This document shows, one piece after another, positions 34,946 to 46,300 of a stretch of DNA of 64,000 nt. The DNA lies in the NCBI RefSeq assembly GCF_021602585.1, contig NZ_BQIP01000023.1:1-64000 (forward strand), given 5' to 3'. Each line of letters starts with the position of its first letter. The first letter of the stretch is position 1. The notes beneath the pieces are model-generated. The model saw only the letters and a program-made list of their open reading frames with translations, was not told the origin of the DNA and ran no database searches. Made by a program: the position numbers and the translations under genes. This DNA comes from Pseudomonas faucium. GTDB taxonomy: Bacteria > Pseudomonadota > Gammaproteobacteria > Pseudomonadales > Pseudomonadaceae.

Positions 34946-36949
34946 TCAGCTGTAGACCCGGCCCAGCAACTGCCGGTGGCTCTCGAACTGGTCGAGCACG
35001 TCACGCACGATCTGCTCGGGCGCAAAGCCCATCAGGTCGTATTCCTGGCTGCCATCGTGCAGGTACACCTCGGCACGGTAGAAGCGCTGGCGCACTTGCG
35101 GCTCGCCTTCGACCGGCGCTTCGCTCGGCGCGGCCATGTAGCCATCCAGGCTCACTTCGTAAACGAATGGGTTGCCCTCATCCATCATCACCCGCAGGCC
35201 CATCATGTTGCGCGACTGGCCGACACGGGTTTCCACCTCGAAGCCCAGGGTCTGCAGCTGCGCGGCGGCTTCTTTGAGCGCCGGGCTGACCTGCTTGTCC
35301 ATGAAGCGCTGCACCACGGCCTGGGTCGGCTGCAGTTCCAGCTGGCTCAGGCGCTCGCTGAAACCACGACGGCCACGGGCCGCCAGCTCGGCGCGCTCGC
35401 CTTCGGCCGCCACGTCCTGCTTCATGGCCTTGTACAGGCCGAACATGAACAGCACCAGCACCACCGAGAACGGCAGGCCCGCCAGCACCACCATGGTCTG
35501 CATGGCTTCGAAGTTACCGGCGAACAGCAGGCCGATGGTGACCAGGGTGATGACCACCGACCAGAACACCACCATCCAGTGCGGGGCGTCTTCGTCGACC
35601 TTGCCGCCCTTGCACGACAGGTTGGCCATCATCACCGCGCCAGAGTCGGCCGGGGTGAGGAACAGCACGAAGCCGACGAACACCGCCACACCGATCACGA
35701 TCTTGGCCGCCGGGAAGTATTCCAGCAGCTGGTAGATCGACATCGACGGCTGTTCCAGCGCGGTCTTGCCCAGCTCCACGGCGCCCTGGTTGATCACCAG
35801 GTCCAGCGCGGTGTTGCCGAAGATCGACAGCCAAGCCAGGGTGAAGCCCAGCGGGATCAGCAGCACGCCGCTGACCAGCTGGCGCACGGTGCGGCCCTTG
35901 GAGATACGGGCAATGAACATGCCGACGAACGGGCCCCAGGAAATCCACCAGGCCCAGTAGAACACGGTCCACAGGCCCAGCCAGCGCTCGGACTTGCCGG
36001 CCTCGCCCTCGTACACGTAGAGGTCGAAGGTCTTGAGCACGATGCCGTTGAGGTAGTCGCCGATGTTCTGCACGAAGCCATTGAGCAGGTGCAGGGTCTC
36101 GCCGCCCAGCAGGACGAAGATCAGCAGGCCGCTGAACAGCATGATGTTCAGGTTGGACAAGCGGCGAATGCCGTTTTCCACGCCCGACACCGCCGCCACG
36201 GTGGCAACGCCGGCCATCACCAGGATCACCACCAGCAGGTTGGTCTTGCTGTGGTCCATGCCGAACAGGTACTCAAGGCCCGAGGACACCTGCATCGAGC
36301 CGATCCCCAGGTTGGTCACCAGGCCCAGCAGGGTGACGAACATGCCGAAGATGTCCACGGCATTGCCCGCGGCGCCCTTGACCCAGCGCTCACCGACCAG
36401 CGGGTACAGCGCCGAGCGCAGTGCCAGCGGCTGGTTGTGGCGGTAGGCGAAGTAACCCACGGCCAGGCCCACCAGGGCGTAGATCGCCCAGCCGTGCAGG
36501 CCCCAGTGCAGGAAGGTCAGCTGCAGGCCCTGGCGCGCGGCCTCGAGGCTGGCCGGGGTGCCTTCCGGTGGGTTGAAGTAGTGGTCCAGCGGCTCGGAGG
36601 CGCCGAAGTACAGCAGCGAAATGCCGATGCCGGAGGAGAACAGCATGCCGGCCCAGGCGCCATAGCTGAAGTCGGGCTGGTCATCCTTGCCGCCAAGCTT
36701 GAGCTTGCCGTAGTCGGAGAAGGCCAGGTAGACGACGAAGCACAGGTAACCGCAGATCACCAGCATGTAGTACCAGCCGAAGGTGCGCGTCAGCCATTTC
36801 TGGGCCACGCCCAGCACTTGGCCGGCGGTATCGGGTACGGCGATCAGCAAGGCAGTCAGAACAAGGATCATTAGCGCGGAGGTGAAGAACACCACGCGGT
36901 TGACCCGTACCCTCTCGGCGGGGGGTTTGGTAAGGGAGGCAGAACTCAT
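34946..36949 (-). CDS. betT: BCCT family choline transporter BetT
   Basis: A 667-residue betaine/choline/carnitine transporter with twelve predicted helices (first around VFFTSALMILVLTALLIAVP). The conserved BCCT core motif is WAWWISWGPFVGMFIARISKGRT. A cytoplasmic C-terminal domain of about 150 residues is the osmosensing extension typical of BetT. It imports choline by proton symport for the Bet enzymes. I took the ATG that starts MSSASLTKPP; the upstream frame crosses the promoter region. It is divergent from betIBA and should be derepressed by choline through BetI. Confidence 0.94.
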   Translation of the reverse strand: MSSASLTKPPAERVRVNRVVFFTSALMILVLTALLIAVPDTAGQVLGVAQKWLTRTFGWYYMLVICGYLCFVVYLAFSDYGKLKLGGKDDQPDFSYGAWAGMLFSSGIGISLLYFGASEPLDHYFNPPEGTPASLEAARQGLQLTFLHWGLHGWAIYALVGLAVGYFAYRHNQPLALRSALYPLVGERWVKGAAGNAVDIFGMFVTLLGLVTNLGIGSMQVSSGLEYLFGMDHSKTNLLVVILVMAGVATVAAVSGVENGIRRLSNLNIMLFSGLLIFVLLGGETLHLLNGFVQNIGDYLNGIVLKTFDLYVYEGEAGKSERWLGLWTVFYWAWWISWGPFVGMFIARISKGRTVRQLVSGVLLIPLGFTLAWLSIFGNTALDLVINQGAVELGKTALEQPSMSIYQLLEYFPAAKIVIGVAVFVGFVLFLTPADSGAVMMANLSCKGGKVDEDAPHWMVVFWSVVITLVTIGLLFAGNFEAMQTMVVLAGLPFSVVLVLFMFGLYKAMKQDVAAEGERAELAARGRRGFSERLSQLELQPTQAVVQRFMDKQVSPALKEAAAQLQTLGFEVETRVGQSRNMMGLRVMMDEGNPFVYEVSLDGYMAAPSEAPVEGEPQVRQRFYRAEVYLHDGSQEYDLMGFAPEQIVRDVLDQFESHRQLLGRVYS

Positions 36950-37064
36950 TGCACGAATGCTCCGGGCAGTACGGCTGTGGAGGCTAATCAATCTTTTCCC
37001 GAGCAATTGGTGCAATAGCCCCACTGCTACAGGTGTTATAAAAGCACCCTGGAAACCGTGATCC

Positions 37065-37084
37065 CTGATCGAACGTTGCAAAAA
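37065..37084. promoter_or_regulatory. possible second BetI site near betT
   Basis: CTGATCGAACGTTGCAAAAA agrees with the 20-base palindrome before betI at 14 positions, including the central GAACGTT. It lies about 25 bases upstream of the likely betT -10 box. This is a weak, inferred site. Confidence 0.4.
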
Positions 37085-37336
37085 AACAGACAGGTGGCCT
37101 GCAAGAAATGCCACGCCCTCGCGTGAGGTGCGCGCATTCGTCACAGAGCACCCCGCCCGCTCCAAGGGCCTGCCGCAGGCTCGTAGGCCATCGGCAGCAT
37201 CTGCACTTCGCATCGAACTTGCCCGTCAACGCCTTGTATTCCGGGGGTTACGCGATTTCCTGGGGTGTCAATCCGTGCCTTCTCGATCGCTTGAAAAAGT
37301 GTCAATGGCACAAATTGTCGCAGAGCTTATTCTTTA

Positions 37337-37369
37337 TTGATTGAACGTTCAATCAAAACAAAATAGACT
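37337..37369 (+). promoter_or_regulatory. betI promoter with BetI operator
   Basis: TTGATTGAAC-GTTCAATCAA (37337-37356) is a perfect 20-base palindrome and matches the known BetI box. It covers the -35 element TTGAAC (37341-37346). The -10 TAGACT (37364-37369) follows at exactly 17 bases. BetI bound here would block RNA polymerase; choline releases it. Confidence 0.9.
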
Positions 37370-37425
37370 GGCCTTCGCCGAGTCAGCCGCCCGTCGTCTG
37401 CTCGCAGGCCTGAGGAGATAGCAAG

Positions 37426-38082
37426 ATGCCCAAGGTCGGTATGCAACCCATCCGCCGCCAGCAGTTGATCGAAGCCACGCTGCAAGCGGTCGATCAGGTC
37501 GGACTGGGGGACGCCAGCATTGCGCTGATTGCCCGTTTGGCCGGGGTGTCGAACGGCATCATCAGTCACTACTTTCGGGACAAGAACGGCCTGATCGCAG
37601 CGACGATGGGTTACATCATGAGCATGCTCAACGAAGGCGTGAGAGCGCGTCGTCAGGCACTGACCGATGACAGCCCGCGCGCCCACCTGAAAGTGATCAT
37701 CGAGGGCAACTTCGATGCCAGCCAGGTGAATGGCCCGGCAATGAAAACCTGGTTGGCCTTCTGGGCTTCCAGCATGCACCAGCCCGATTTGCACAGGTTG
37801 CAGCGGATCAACGACCACCGCCTGTACTCCAACCTGTGTTGCCAGTTCCGCCGCGTCTTGCCGCTTTACCATGCACGCAAGGCAGCCCGCGGCCTGGCGG
37901 CCCTGATCGATGGCTTGTGGTTGCGTGGAGCGCTGTCGGGAGATGCCTTCGACACCGACCAGGCGATACGGATTGCTTACGAATACATGGATCTACAACT
38001 GGCTAAACAGCACACCCTGGCAACAGACGACCAGGCTGCTGAAACATCGCGCACGGCGCTTGCCAACTCGGCAGGAGCGTGA
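37426..38082 (+). CDS. betI: choline-responsive repressor BetI (TetR family)
   Basis: A 218-residue TetR-type repressor. The N-terminal helix-turn-helix ([29 protein letters not shown], about 27-55) is nearly invariant in BetI, and the C-terminal ligand domain ([25 protein letters not shown]) matches the family. It carries about 20 extra residues at the C-terminus ([16 protein letters not shown]), which looks like normal variation. GAGGAG lies upstream of the ATG. It is first in betI-betB-betA and represses its own operon through the palindrome at 37337-37356. Confidence 0.96.
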   Translation: MPKVGMQPIRRQQLIEATLQAVDQVGLGDASIALIARLAGVSNGIISHYFRDKNGLIAATMGYIMSMLNEGVRARRQALTDDSPRAHLKVIIEGNFDASQVNGPAMKTWLAFWASSMHQPDLHRLQRINDHRLYSNLCCQFRRVLPLYHARKAARGLAALIDGLWLRGALSGDAFDTDQAIRIAYEYMDLQLAKQHTLATDDQAAETSRTALANSAGA

Positions 38083-38120
38083 CGCGCAAGCCAATCACAC
38101 ACTGCACTTGCGAGGACACT

Positions 38121-39593
38121 ATGGCCCGTTTCGGAACGCAAAAACTCTACATTGATGGCGGTTACGTCGACGCTGGCACCGATGCCACCTTCGAAGCCAT
38201 CAACCCGGCCACCGGCGAAGTCCTCGCCCACGTGCAGCGCGCCACTCAGGCGGACGTCGAGAAGGCCGTCGAAAGCGCCGAGCGCGGCCAGAAAGTCTGG
38301 GCTGCGATGACCGCCATGCAGCGTTCGCGCATCCTGCGCCGCGCCGTCGACATCCTGCGCGAGCGCAACGATGAGCTGGCCATGCTGGAAACCCTGGACA
38401 CCGGCAAGTCGTACTCGGAAACCCGCTACGTCGACATCGTCACCGGCGCCGACGTGCTGGAATACTACGCAGGCCTGGTACCGGCCATCGAAGGCGAGCA
38501 GATCCCGCTGCGCGAAAGCTCCTTCGTCTACACCCGCCGCGAGCCGCTGGGCGTGACCGTGGGTATCGGCGCCTGGAACTACCCGATCCAGATCGCCCTG
38601 TGGAAATCCGCCCCGGCCCTGGCCGCCGGCAACGCGATGCTCTTCAAGCCATCGGAAGTCACTTCGCTGACCACCCTGAAACTGGCCGAGATCTACACCG
38701 AAGCCGGCCTGCCGGACGGCGTGTTCAACGTTCTGACCGGCAGCGGCCGCGAAGTCGGCACCTGGCTGACCGAGCACCCGCGCATCGAGAAGGTTTCCTT
38801 CACCGGCGGCACCACCACCGGCAAGAAGGTCATGGCCAGCGCCTCGAGCTCCTCGCTCAAGGAAGTGACCATGGAACTGGGCGGCAAGTCGCCGCTGATC
38901 ATCTGCGCCGACGCCGACCTGGACAAGGCCGCCGACATCGCCATGATGGCCAACTTCTACAGCTCCGGCCAGGTCTGCACCAACGGCACCCGCGTGTTCA
39001 TCCCGGCTGACATGAAGGCCGCCTTCGAAGCCAAGATCGCCGAGCGCGTCGCCCGCATCCGCGTCGGCAACCCGGAAGACGAGAACACCAACTTCGGCCC
39101 GCTGGTCAGCTTCCAGCACATGGAAAGCGTGCTCGGCTACATCGCCAAGGGTAAGGAAGAAGGTGCGCGCGTACTGTGTGGCGGCGAGCGCCTGACCGCC
39201 GGTGATTTCGCCAACGGCGCCTTCGTGGCCCCGACCGTGTTCACCGACTGCAGCGACGACATGACCATCGTCAAGGAAGAAATCTTCGGCCCGGTGATGA
39301 GCATCCTCAGCTACGAAACCGAAGAAGAAGTGATCCGTCGTGCCAACGACACCGACTACGGCCTGGCCGCCGGTGTCTGCACCAACGACATCACCCGTGC
39401 TCACCGCATCATCCACAAGCTCGAAGCCGGTATCTGCTGGATCAACGCCTGGGGTGAATCGCCGGCCGAAATGCCGGTTGGCGGCTACAAGCAGTCGGGC
39501 GTCGGCCGTGAGAACGGCGTCAGCTCGCTGGCTCAATACACTCGCATCAAGTCGGTCCAGGTCGAGCTGGGCGGCTACAACTCGGTTTTCTAA
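38121..39593 (+). CDS. betB: betaine aldehyde dehydrogenase
   Basis: A 490-residue NAD(P)+-dependent aldehyde dehydrogenase that oxidises betaine aldehyde to glycine betaine. The oxyanion residue is in [19 protein letters not shown], the general-base glutamate in [10 protein letters not shown], and the nucleophilic cysteine in [15 protein letters not shown]. The start at [13 protein letters not shown] is the family norm; an earlier ATG overlaps the end of betI. It is 38 bases after betI. A hairpin sits between it and betA. Confidence 0.97.
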   Translation: MARFGTQKLYIDGGYVDAGTDATFEAINPATGEVLAHVQRATQADVEKAVESAERGQKVWAAMTAMQRSRILRRAVDILRERNDELAMLETLDTGKSYSETRYVDIVTGADVLEYYAGLVPAIEGEQIPLRESSFVYTRREPLGVTVGIGAWNYPIQIALWKSAPALAAGNAMLFKPSEVTSLTTLKLAEIYTEAGLPDGVFNVLTGSGREVGTWLTEHPRIEKVSFTGGTTTGKKVMASASSSSLKEVTMELGGKSPLIICADADLDKAADIAMMANFYSSGQVCTNGTRVFIPADMKAAFEAKIAERVARIRVGNPEDENTNFGPLVSFQHMESVLGYIAKGKEEGARVLCGGERLTAGDFANGAFVAPTVFTDCSDDMTIVKEEIFGPVMSILSYETEEEVIRRANDTDYGLAAGVCTNDITRAHRIIHKLEAGICWINAWGESPAEMPVGGYKQSGVGRENGVSSLAQYTRIKSVQVELGGYNSVF

Positions 39594-39606
39594 ACCCTGT
39601 CTAGCC

Positions 39607-39634
39607 ACGCCCGTGCCTTTGCGCACGGGCGTTT
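39607..39634 (+). terminator. hairpin between betB and betA
   Basis: ACGCCCGTGC-CTTTGC-GCACGGGCGT is a perfect ten-base stem followed only by TTGC, so it is not a full terminator. It lies 37 bases before the betA ATG and could stabilise or partly attenuate the message. Confidence 0.5.
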
Positions 39635-39670
39635 GCGCTCCCTGATCACCGCCAACACGAGGGTACATTC

Positions 39671-41368
39671 ATGTCCCAAGAATTCGATTACATCATCGTC
39701 GGTGCCGGTTCGGCCGGTAACACCCTGGCCACCCGCCTGACCGAAGACGCCGGCGTCACCGTACTGCTGCTCGAAGCCGGTGGCCCCGACTACCGCTTCG
39801 ACTTCCGCACCCAGATGCCAGCCGCCCTGGCCTTCCCGCTGCAGGGCCGCCGCTACAACTGGGCCTACGAGACCGACCCGGAGCCGCACATGGACGGCCG
39901 CCGCATGGAATGTGGCCGCGGCAAGGGCCTGGGTGGCTCGTCGCTGATCAACGGCATGTGCTACATCCGCGGCAACGCCCTGGACTTCGACGGCTGGGCA
40001 CAACTGCCAGGCCTGGAAGACTGGGCGTACCTGGACTGCCTGCCGTATTTCCGCAAGGCGGAAACCCGTGACATCGGCCCGAACGACTACCACGGCGGCG
40101 AAGGCCCGGTCAGCGTGACCACGCCTAAAGCCGGCAACAACCCGCTGTTCCACGCCATGGTCGAGGCCGGCGTGCAAGCGGGCTACCCGCGCACCGAAGA
40201 CCTCAACGGCTACCAGCAGGAAGGCTTCGGCCCGATGGACCGTACCGTGACCAAGAACGGCCGCCGTTCGAGCACCGCCCGCGGTTACCTCGACCAGTCG
40301 AAAAAGCGCCCGAACCTGACCATCGTCACCCATGCCCTGAGCGACCGCGTGCTGTTCGACGGCAAGCGCGCCGTTGGCGTGACCTACCTGGTCGGCGACA
40401 GCGAAGAGCGCGTTGAAGCCCGTGCGCGCAAGGAAGTCATCGTCAGCTCCGGCGCCATCGCTTCGCCGCAGCTGCTGCAGCGCTCCGGCGTCGGCCCGCG
40501 CGCCCTGCTGGAAAGCCTCGACATCCCGGTGGTCCACGACCTGCCGGGCGTCGGCGAGAACCTGCAGGACCACCTGGAGCTGTACCTGCAGTACGCCTGC
40601 ACCCAGCCGGTGTCGCTGTACCCTTCGCTGCTGTGGTGGAACCAGCCGGCCATCGGCGCCGAGTGGATGTTCAAGGGCACCGGCATCGGCGCCAGCAACC
40701 AGTTCGAGGCCGGTGGTTTCATCCGCACCCGCCCTGAGTTCGAATGGCCGAACATCCAGTACCACTTCCTGCCGGTAGCGATCAACTACAACGGCTCCAA
40801 CGGCGTGAAGGAACACGGCTTCCAGGCGCACATGGGTTCGATGCGCTCGCCAAGCCGCGGCCGTATCCAGGCCAAGTCGAAAGACCCGCGCCAGCACCCG
40901 AGCATCCTGTTCAACTACATGGCCACCGAGCAGGACTGGCAGGAATTCCGCGACGGCATCCGCCTGACCCGCGAAATCATGGCCCAGCCGGCGCTGGACC
41001 CGTACCGCGGCCGCGAGATCAGCCCGGGCGAGCACGTGCAAACCGATGAAGAGCTGGACAAGTTCATCCGCGAGCACGCCGAAACCGCCTTCCACCCATC
41101 CTGCTCGTGCAAGATGGGCACCGATGACATGGCGGTGGTCGACAACGAAGGCCGCGTGCATGGCATGAAAGGCCTGCGTGTGGTCGATGCGTCGATCATG
41201 CCGATCATCATCACCGGCAACCTCAACGCCACCACGATCATGATCGCCGAGAAAATCTCGGACAAGATCCGTGGCCGCAAGCCGCTGGCACGCAGCACTG
41301 CCAAGTACTACGTGGCTAACGGTGCGCCGGTCAAAGGCAAGCCGATGCGTGAAGTGAAGCAGGGCTGA
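39671..41368 (+). CDS. betA: choline dehydrogenase
   Basis: A 565-residue FAD-dependent GMC oxidoreductase that oxidises choline to betaine aldehyde at the inner membrane. The FAD dinucleotide motif [16 protein letters not shown] is at the N-terminus. The GMC signatures are [20 protein letters not shown] and [17 protein letters not shown]. The active-site His lies in [12 protein letters not shown]. Length is typical. It is last in betIBA and is closed by a REP pair and terminator. Confidence 0.97.
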   Translation: MSQEFDYIIVGAGSAGNTLATRLTEDAGVTVLLLEAGGPDYRFDFRTQMPAALAFPLQGRRYNWAYETDPEPHMDGRRMECGRGKGLGGSSLINGMCYIRGNALDFDGWAQLPGLEDWAYLDCLPYFRKAETRDIGPNDYHGGEGPVSVTTPKAGNNPLFHAMVEAGVQAGYPRTEDLNGYQQEGFGPMDRTVTKNGRRSSTARGYLDQSKKRPNLTIVTHALSDRVLFDGKRAVGVTYLVGDSEERVEARARKEVIVSSGAIASPQLLQRSGVGPRALLESLDIPVVHDLPGVGENLQDHLELYLQYACTQPVSLYPSLLWWNQPAIGAEWMFKGTGIGASNQFEAGGFIRTRPEFEWPNIQYHFLPVAINYNGSNGVKEHGFQAHMGSMRSPSRGRIQAKSKDPRQHPSILFNYMATEQDWQEFRDGIRLTREIMAQPALDPYRGREISPGEHVQTDEELDKFIREHAETAFHPSCSCKMGTDDMAVVDNEGRVHGMKGLRVVDASIMPIIITGNLNATTIMIAEKISDKIRGRKPLARSTAKYYVANGAPVKGKPMREVKQG

Positions 41369-41374
41369 CCTGCA

Positions 41375-41443
41375 CCGGCCTCATCGCCGGCAAGCCGGCT
41401 CCCACATCAACCTGTGGGAGCCGGCTTGCCGGCGATGAGGCCC
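41375..41443. repeat. REP pair, short spacer
   Basis: Standard facing REP arms (CCTCATCGCCGGCAAGCCGG and complement) with only about eight bases between them, seven bases after the betA stop. The compact form gives one long hairpin. Confidence 0.9.
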
Positions 41444-41459
41444 GCCCAGGCAACACCCG

Positions 41460-41485
41460 AAAAGGCACCCATCGCGGTGCCTTTT
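41460..41485 (+). terminator. terminator of the bet operon
   Basis: AAAAGGCACC-CATCGC-GGTGCCTTTT forms a ten-pair stem with A/T flanks, usable mainly on the plus strand. It lies after the REP pair downstream of betA. Confidence 0.92.
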
Positions 41486-41538
41486 CTACATCTGCAGAAA
41501 CGCTTTACAGCCTGCCAATTCATCAGGTTAGAATCAAT

Positions 41539-41553
41539 TGGCACGCGACCTGC
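41539..41553 (+). promoter_or_regulatory. sigma-54-like sequence upstream of the antiporter gene
   Basis: TGGCAC-N5-CTGC has an exact -24 box and one mismatch in -12, 52 bases before the TTG start. There is no evident enhancer site, so this may be chance. Confidence 0.35.
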
Positions 41554-41604
41554 TAGTTCATTCTCGCAAGTCCCCTCCCCCCGCGATGTACCGGAGTACT
41601 GCCT

Positions 41605-43347
41605 TTGGATGCCAGCACCATCAACAGCCTGTTTCTGATCGGCGCATTGCTGGTGGGCGCAAGCATCCTGGTCAGCTCGCTGTCGTCGCGCCTGGGCATC
41701 CCTATCCTGGTCATCATCCTCGCGGTCGGCATGGTCGCCGGGGTAGATGGTGGCGGCATCATCTTCAACAACTACCCGACCGCCTACCTGGTGGGCAACC
41801 TGGCACTGGCGGTGATCCTGCTCGACGGCGGCCTGCGCACGCGGGTGGCGAGCTTTCGCGTGGCGCTGTGGCCGGCCCTGTCGCTGGCCACCGTGGGGGT
41901 GATGATCACCACCGCGCTGACCGGCCTGGTGGCGGCCTGGCTGTTCAACCTGAGCCTGATCCAGGGCCTGCTGATCGGCGCCATCGTCGGCTCGACCGAC
42001 GCCGCGGCGGTGTTTTCGCTGCTCGGCGGCAAGGGCCTGAACGAGCGGGTGACCGCCACCCTGGAAATCGAGTCGGGCAGCAACGACCCGATGGCGGTGT
42101 TCCTCACCGTCACCCTGATCGACATGATCGCCAGCGGCCAGACCGGCCTGCACTGGAGCCTTCTGACCCACCTGCTGCGCGAGTTCGGCATCGGCGGCCT
42201 GCTGGGCCTGGGCGGTGGCTGGCTGATGCTGCAGCTGGTCAACCGCATCAACCTGGCCGGCGGCCTGTACCCGATCCTGGTGGTGGCCGGCGGGCTGGTG
42301 GTGTTCTCGCTGACCAACGCCCTGCATGGCAGCGGCTTCCTCGCCGTGTACCTGTGCGGCCTGGTGCTGGGCAACAAGCCGATCCGCAGCCGCCACGGCA
42401 TCCTGCACATGCTCGACGGCATGGCTTGGCTTGCGCAGATCGGCATGTTCCTGGTGCTGGGGCTGCTGGTCACGCCCCACGACCTGCTGCCGATCGCCCT
42501 GCCGGCCCTGGGCCTGGCGCTGTGGATGATCCTGGTGGCGCGGCCGCTGTCGGTGGTCGCGGCGCTGCTGCCGTTCAAGGCCTTCCATGGCCGGGAAAAG
42601 GGCTTCATCTCCTGGGTTGGGCTGCGCGGCGCGGTGCCGATCATCCTCGCCGTGTTCCCGCTGATGGCCGGGCTGCCGGATGCCCAGCTGTTCTTCAACC
42701 TGGCGTTCTTCATCGTGCTGGTGTCGCTGCTGGTGCAGGGCACCAGCCTGCCGTGGATGGCCAAGCTGCTGAAGGTCACTGTGCCACCGGACCCGGCGCC
42801 GATCTCGCGCTCGGCGCTGGAGGTGCACGTCACCAGCGAGTGGGAGCTGTTCGTCTACCGCCTGGGCGCGGAAAAATGGTGCATTGGCGCTGCCCTGCGC
42901 GAGCTGAAGATGCCCGAAGGCACGCGCATCGCCGCGCTGTTTCGCAACGAGCAACTGCTGCACCCCTCGGGCAGTACCGTGCTGGAAGTTGGCGACATGC
43001 TCTGCGTGATCGGCCACGAACATAACCTGCCGGCCCTGGGCAAGCTGTTCAGCCAGGCGCCGCAACGCGGGCTGGACCTGCGCTTCTTCGGCGACTTCGT
43101 GCTCGAAGGCGATGCCGAACTGGGCGCGGTGGCCGCGCTTTATGGCCTCAAACTCGACGGCCTGGACGCGAAAATGCCGCTGGCGCAGTTCATCCGACAG
43201 AAGGTCGGAGGCGCGCCAGTAGTAGGTGACCAGGTCGAATGGCATGGCACGATCTGGACCGTCGCGACCATGGACGGGAACAAGATCCAGAAAGTCGGCG
43301 TCAGATTCCCCGAAGGAACGCGACCCGGACCAGGATTGTTCCTCTAA
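41605..43347 (+). CDS. cvrA: K+/H+ antiporter, NhaP2/CvrA type
   Basis: A 580-residue CPA1 antiporter. It has about twelve membrane helices to residue 390 (with the ion-site segments [16 protein letters not shown] and [16 protein letters not shown]), then a cytoplasmic regulatory tail with a TrkA-C (RCK-C) domain (about 400-480) and a CorC/HlyC-like C-terminus (about 495-575). Such proteins expel K+ in exchange for protons and help recovery from hyperosmotic or alkaline states. The start is TTG with CGGAG nine bases upstream; the family N-terminus ([15 protein letters not shown]) supports it. mscK follows 35 bases later. Confidence 0.92.
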   Translation: MDASTINSLFLIGALLVGASILVSSLSSRLGIPILVIILAVGMVAGVDGGGIIFNNYPTAYLVGNLALAVILLDGGLRTRVASFRVALWPALSLATVGVMITTALTGLVAAWLFNLSLIQGLLIGAIVGSTDAAAVFSLLGGKGLNERVTATLEIESGSNDPMAVFLTVTLIDMIASGQTGLHWSLLTHLLREFGIGGLLGLGGGWLMLQLVNRINLAGGLYPILVVAGGLVVFSLTNALHGSGFLAVYLCGLVLGNKPIRSRHGILHMLDGMAWLAQIGMFLVLGLLVTPHDLLPIALPALGLALWMILVARPLSVVAALLPFKAFHGREKGFISWVGLRGAVPIILAVFPLMAGLPDAQLFFNLAFFIVLVSLLVQGTSLPWMAKLLKVTVPPDPAPISRSALEVHVTSEWELFVYRLGAEKWCIGAALRELKMPEGTRIAALFRNEQLLHPSGSTVLEVGDMLCVIGHEHNLPALGKLFSQAPQRGLDLRFFGDFVLEGDAELGAVAALYGLKLDGLDAKMPLAQFIRQKVGGAPVVGDQVEWHGTIWTVATMDGNKIQKVGVRFPEGTRPGPGLFL

Positions 43348-43382
43348 ACTCCGATTTCGCCTGATCCACAAGTAGTCTGCCT

Positions 43383-46300
43383 ATGTCCCTGCGCGTGTAC
43401 CTTCGCACAGCCCTGCTCGGGCTGTGCCTGTCCCTTTCGTTCGCAGCTGGCGCGGCTGAAGCCCCGACCACTGCCAGCATCCAGAACAGCCTCGACAAGA
43501 TCGCCGAGCGCAAGCTGCCCGAAGCCGACCAGAAAGCCCTGCAGCAGGTACTGGAGCAAACCCTCACGCTGCTGGCCAGCAAGGATGACAGCGAGCAGAA
43601 GCTTGCCGCGCTCAAGCAGCAACTGGCCGGCGCGCCGAAAGAAACCAGCGACAGCCAGAAGGAGCTGGCCCGGCTCAAGGAAGGCAAGCCGCAACCGGTG
43701 GCCCAGCGCTATGCCAACCTCAGCGTGCCGCAGCTCGAGCAGATGCTCAGCGAGCGCAATACCCAGCAGGGCGAGCTGCAAAAGGCGCTGTCGGAAGCCA
43801 ACAGCCTGATCATCAACTCGCAGACCCGTCCCGAGCGCGCCCAGGCCGAGATCAGCAATAACCAGATCCGCAGCCAGCAGATCAACAACATCCTCAAGAG
43901 CGGCAAGGACGGCGGCAAGGCGATCAACGCCGACCAGCGCAACCAGCTGGTGGCCGAGCTGGCCTCGCTCAACGCACTGACCTTGCTGCGCCGCCAGGAG
44001 CTGGCCGGCAACGGCCTGCTGCAGGACTTGGGCAATGCCCGCCATGACCTGCTGATCGAGCGCGCCGCGCGCCTGGAGCAGGAAATCCAGGACCTGCAGA
44101 CGCTGATCAACGAGAAGCGCCTGGCCCAGTCCCAGCAGACCGTCACGCAGCAGTCGATCGAGGCCCAGAAGGCCGGTGGCAGCTCGATACTGGCCAGCGA
44201 GAGCGCGGCCAACCTCAAGCTTTCCGACTACCTGCTCAAAAGCACCGACCGCCTCAACGAGCTGACCCAGCAGAACCTGCGCACCAAGCAGCAGCTCGAC
44301 AGCCTGACCCAGGCCGACCAGGCCCTGGACGAGCAGATCAGCGTGCTCAAGGGCAGCCTGCTGCTGTCCAAGATCCTCTACAAGCAGAAGCAGGCCCTGC
44401 CGCACCTGAAGGTCGACCGCGACCTGGCCGACCAGATCGCCGACATCCGCCTGTACCAGTTCGAGGTCAACCAGCAGCGCGAGCAGATGAGCAGCCCGGT
44501 GACCTACGTCGACAAGCTGTTGGCCAACCAGCCCCAGGAAGACGTCACCCCGGCCCTGCGCAAGGCCCTGCTGGATGTGGCCATCACCCGCAGCGACCTG
44601 CTCGAACGGCTGAACCGCGAACTGTCGGCGCTGCTCAACGAATCGATCACCCTGCAGCTCAACCAGAAGCAGCTGCTGGGCACCGCCCAGGGCCTGCGCA
44701 CCACCCTCGACGAGCAGATGTTCTGGATCCCCAGCAACAAGCCGCTGGACTGGGACTGGCTGCGCTATGTGCCCGAGCGCTTCGCCGCCCAGGTCGCCGA
44801 CCTGCCGTGGGGCTCGGGCATCAAGGAGCTGGCCGACGGCCTGAGCCAGCGCCCGCTGCTGTTCCTGCCCCTGCTGCTGGTGATCGGCGCCCTGCTGTGG
44901 CGGCGCAAGTACCTGTACCAGCGCCTGAGCAAGGTGCACCAGGACATCGGCCACTTCCGCCGCGACAGCCAGTGGCACACGCCCCAGGCCATCCTCATCA
45001 ACATCCTCCTGGCGATGCCGGTGAGCCTGGGCCTGGCCCTGTGCAGCTACGCCCTGCAGATCGACGCCCGCGGGCAGAACGCCAACCTCGGCGCCGCGCT
45101 CTGGCAGCTGGCCCAGGCCTGGCTGGTGTTCTACACCGCCTACCGCATCCTCGCCCCTGGCGGCGTGGCGGAAATCCACTTCCGCTGGCACAAGCCGCAG
45201 GTCGAGTTCCTGCGGGGCTGGGTGCGCCGGCTGGGTACCGTGGTGCTGGCGCTGGTCGGCGTGGTGGCGGTGGCGGAGCACCAGCCTTCGGCGCTGGCCG
45301 ACGACGTGCTGGGCATCGGCGTGGTGCTGACCTGCTATGCACTGATGGCCTGGCTGCTCAGCCGCCTGCTGTTGAGCAGCCCTGCGCACCGCGACACCTC
45401 GCTGTTTCGCAAGGCCGTCGGAGTGGCCTTCACCGCCTTGCCGATCGCCCTGTTCGTGGCGGTGTGCTTCGGCTACTACTACACCGCCCTGAAGCTCACC
45501 GACCGGCTGATCTACACCCTGTACCTGCTGCTGTTCTGGCTGGTGATCGAGGCCGCGTTCGTGCGTGGCCTGTCGGTGGCGGCGCGGCGCCTGGCCTACC
45601 AGCGTGCGCTGAGCAAGCGCGCGGCGGCCAAGGAAGGGCTCGATGGCGAGGTGATCAGCGAAGAGCCGACGCTGGACATCGAGCAGGTCAACCAGCAGTC
45701 GCTGCGCCTGATCCGCCTGGCCCTGCTCGGCGGCTTCATCGCCGGCCTGTACTGGGTGTGGTCGGACCTGATCTCGGTGTTCGCCTACCTCAACAACTTC
45801 ACCCTCTACGAATACACCAGCGGCACCGGCAGCGCCGCCAGCATGGTGCCGATCAGCCTCGGCGACCTGCTCGGCGCGCTGGTGATCGTCGGCATCACCT
45901 TCGCCCTGGCGCGCAACTTGCCGGGCCTGCTCGAGGTGCTGGTGCTGTCGCGCCTGAACCTGGCCCAGGGCAGCGCCTATGCCACCACCACGCTGCTGTC
46001 GTACATCATCGTCGGGGTCGGCATCGTCAGCACCCTGTCGACCCTCGGGGTGAGCTGGGACAAGCTGCAGTGGCTGGTGGCGGCGCTGTCGGTGGGCCTG
46101 GGCTTCGGCATGCAGGAGATCTTCGCCAACTTCATTTCCGGCATCATGATCCTGTTCGAGCGCCCGGTGCGCATCGGCGACACCATCACCATCGGCAACC
46201 TGTCCGGCACGGTGAGCAAGATCCGCATCCGCGCCACCACCATCACCGACTTCGACCGCAAGGACATCATCGTCCCCAACAAGACCTTCATCACCGGCCA

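Larger units (their letters stand above)
36950..37425. other. betT/betI divergent intergenic region
   Basis: These 476 bases hold a likely betT -10 box (TATAAC on the minus strand, 37035-37040), a degenerate BetI-like site (37065-37084), and the betI promoter with its perfect operator (37337-37369). The stretch 37090-37330 contains short frames but nothing I can support as a gene. Confidence 0.7.

Noticed and set aside
41407-43371. A 654-codon minus-strand frame opposite the antiporter gene
   Set aside because: Its product is dominated by Gln/His/Arg runs typical of antisense reading, and it runs through the bet terminator and REP.
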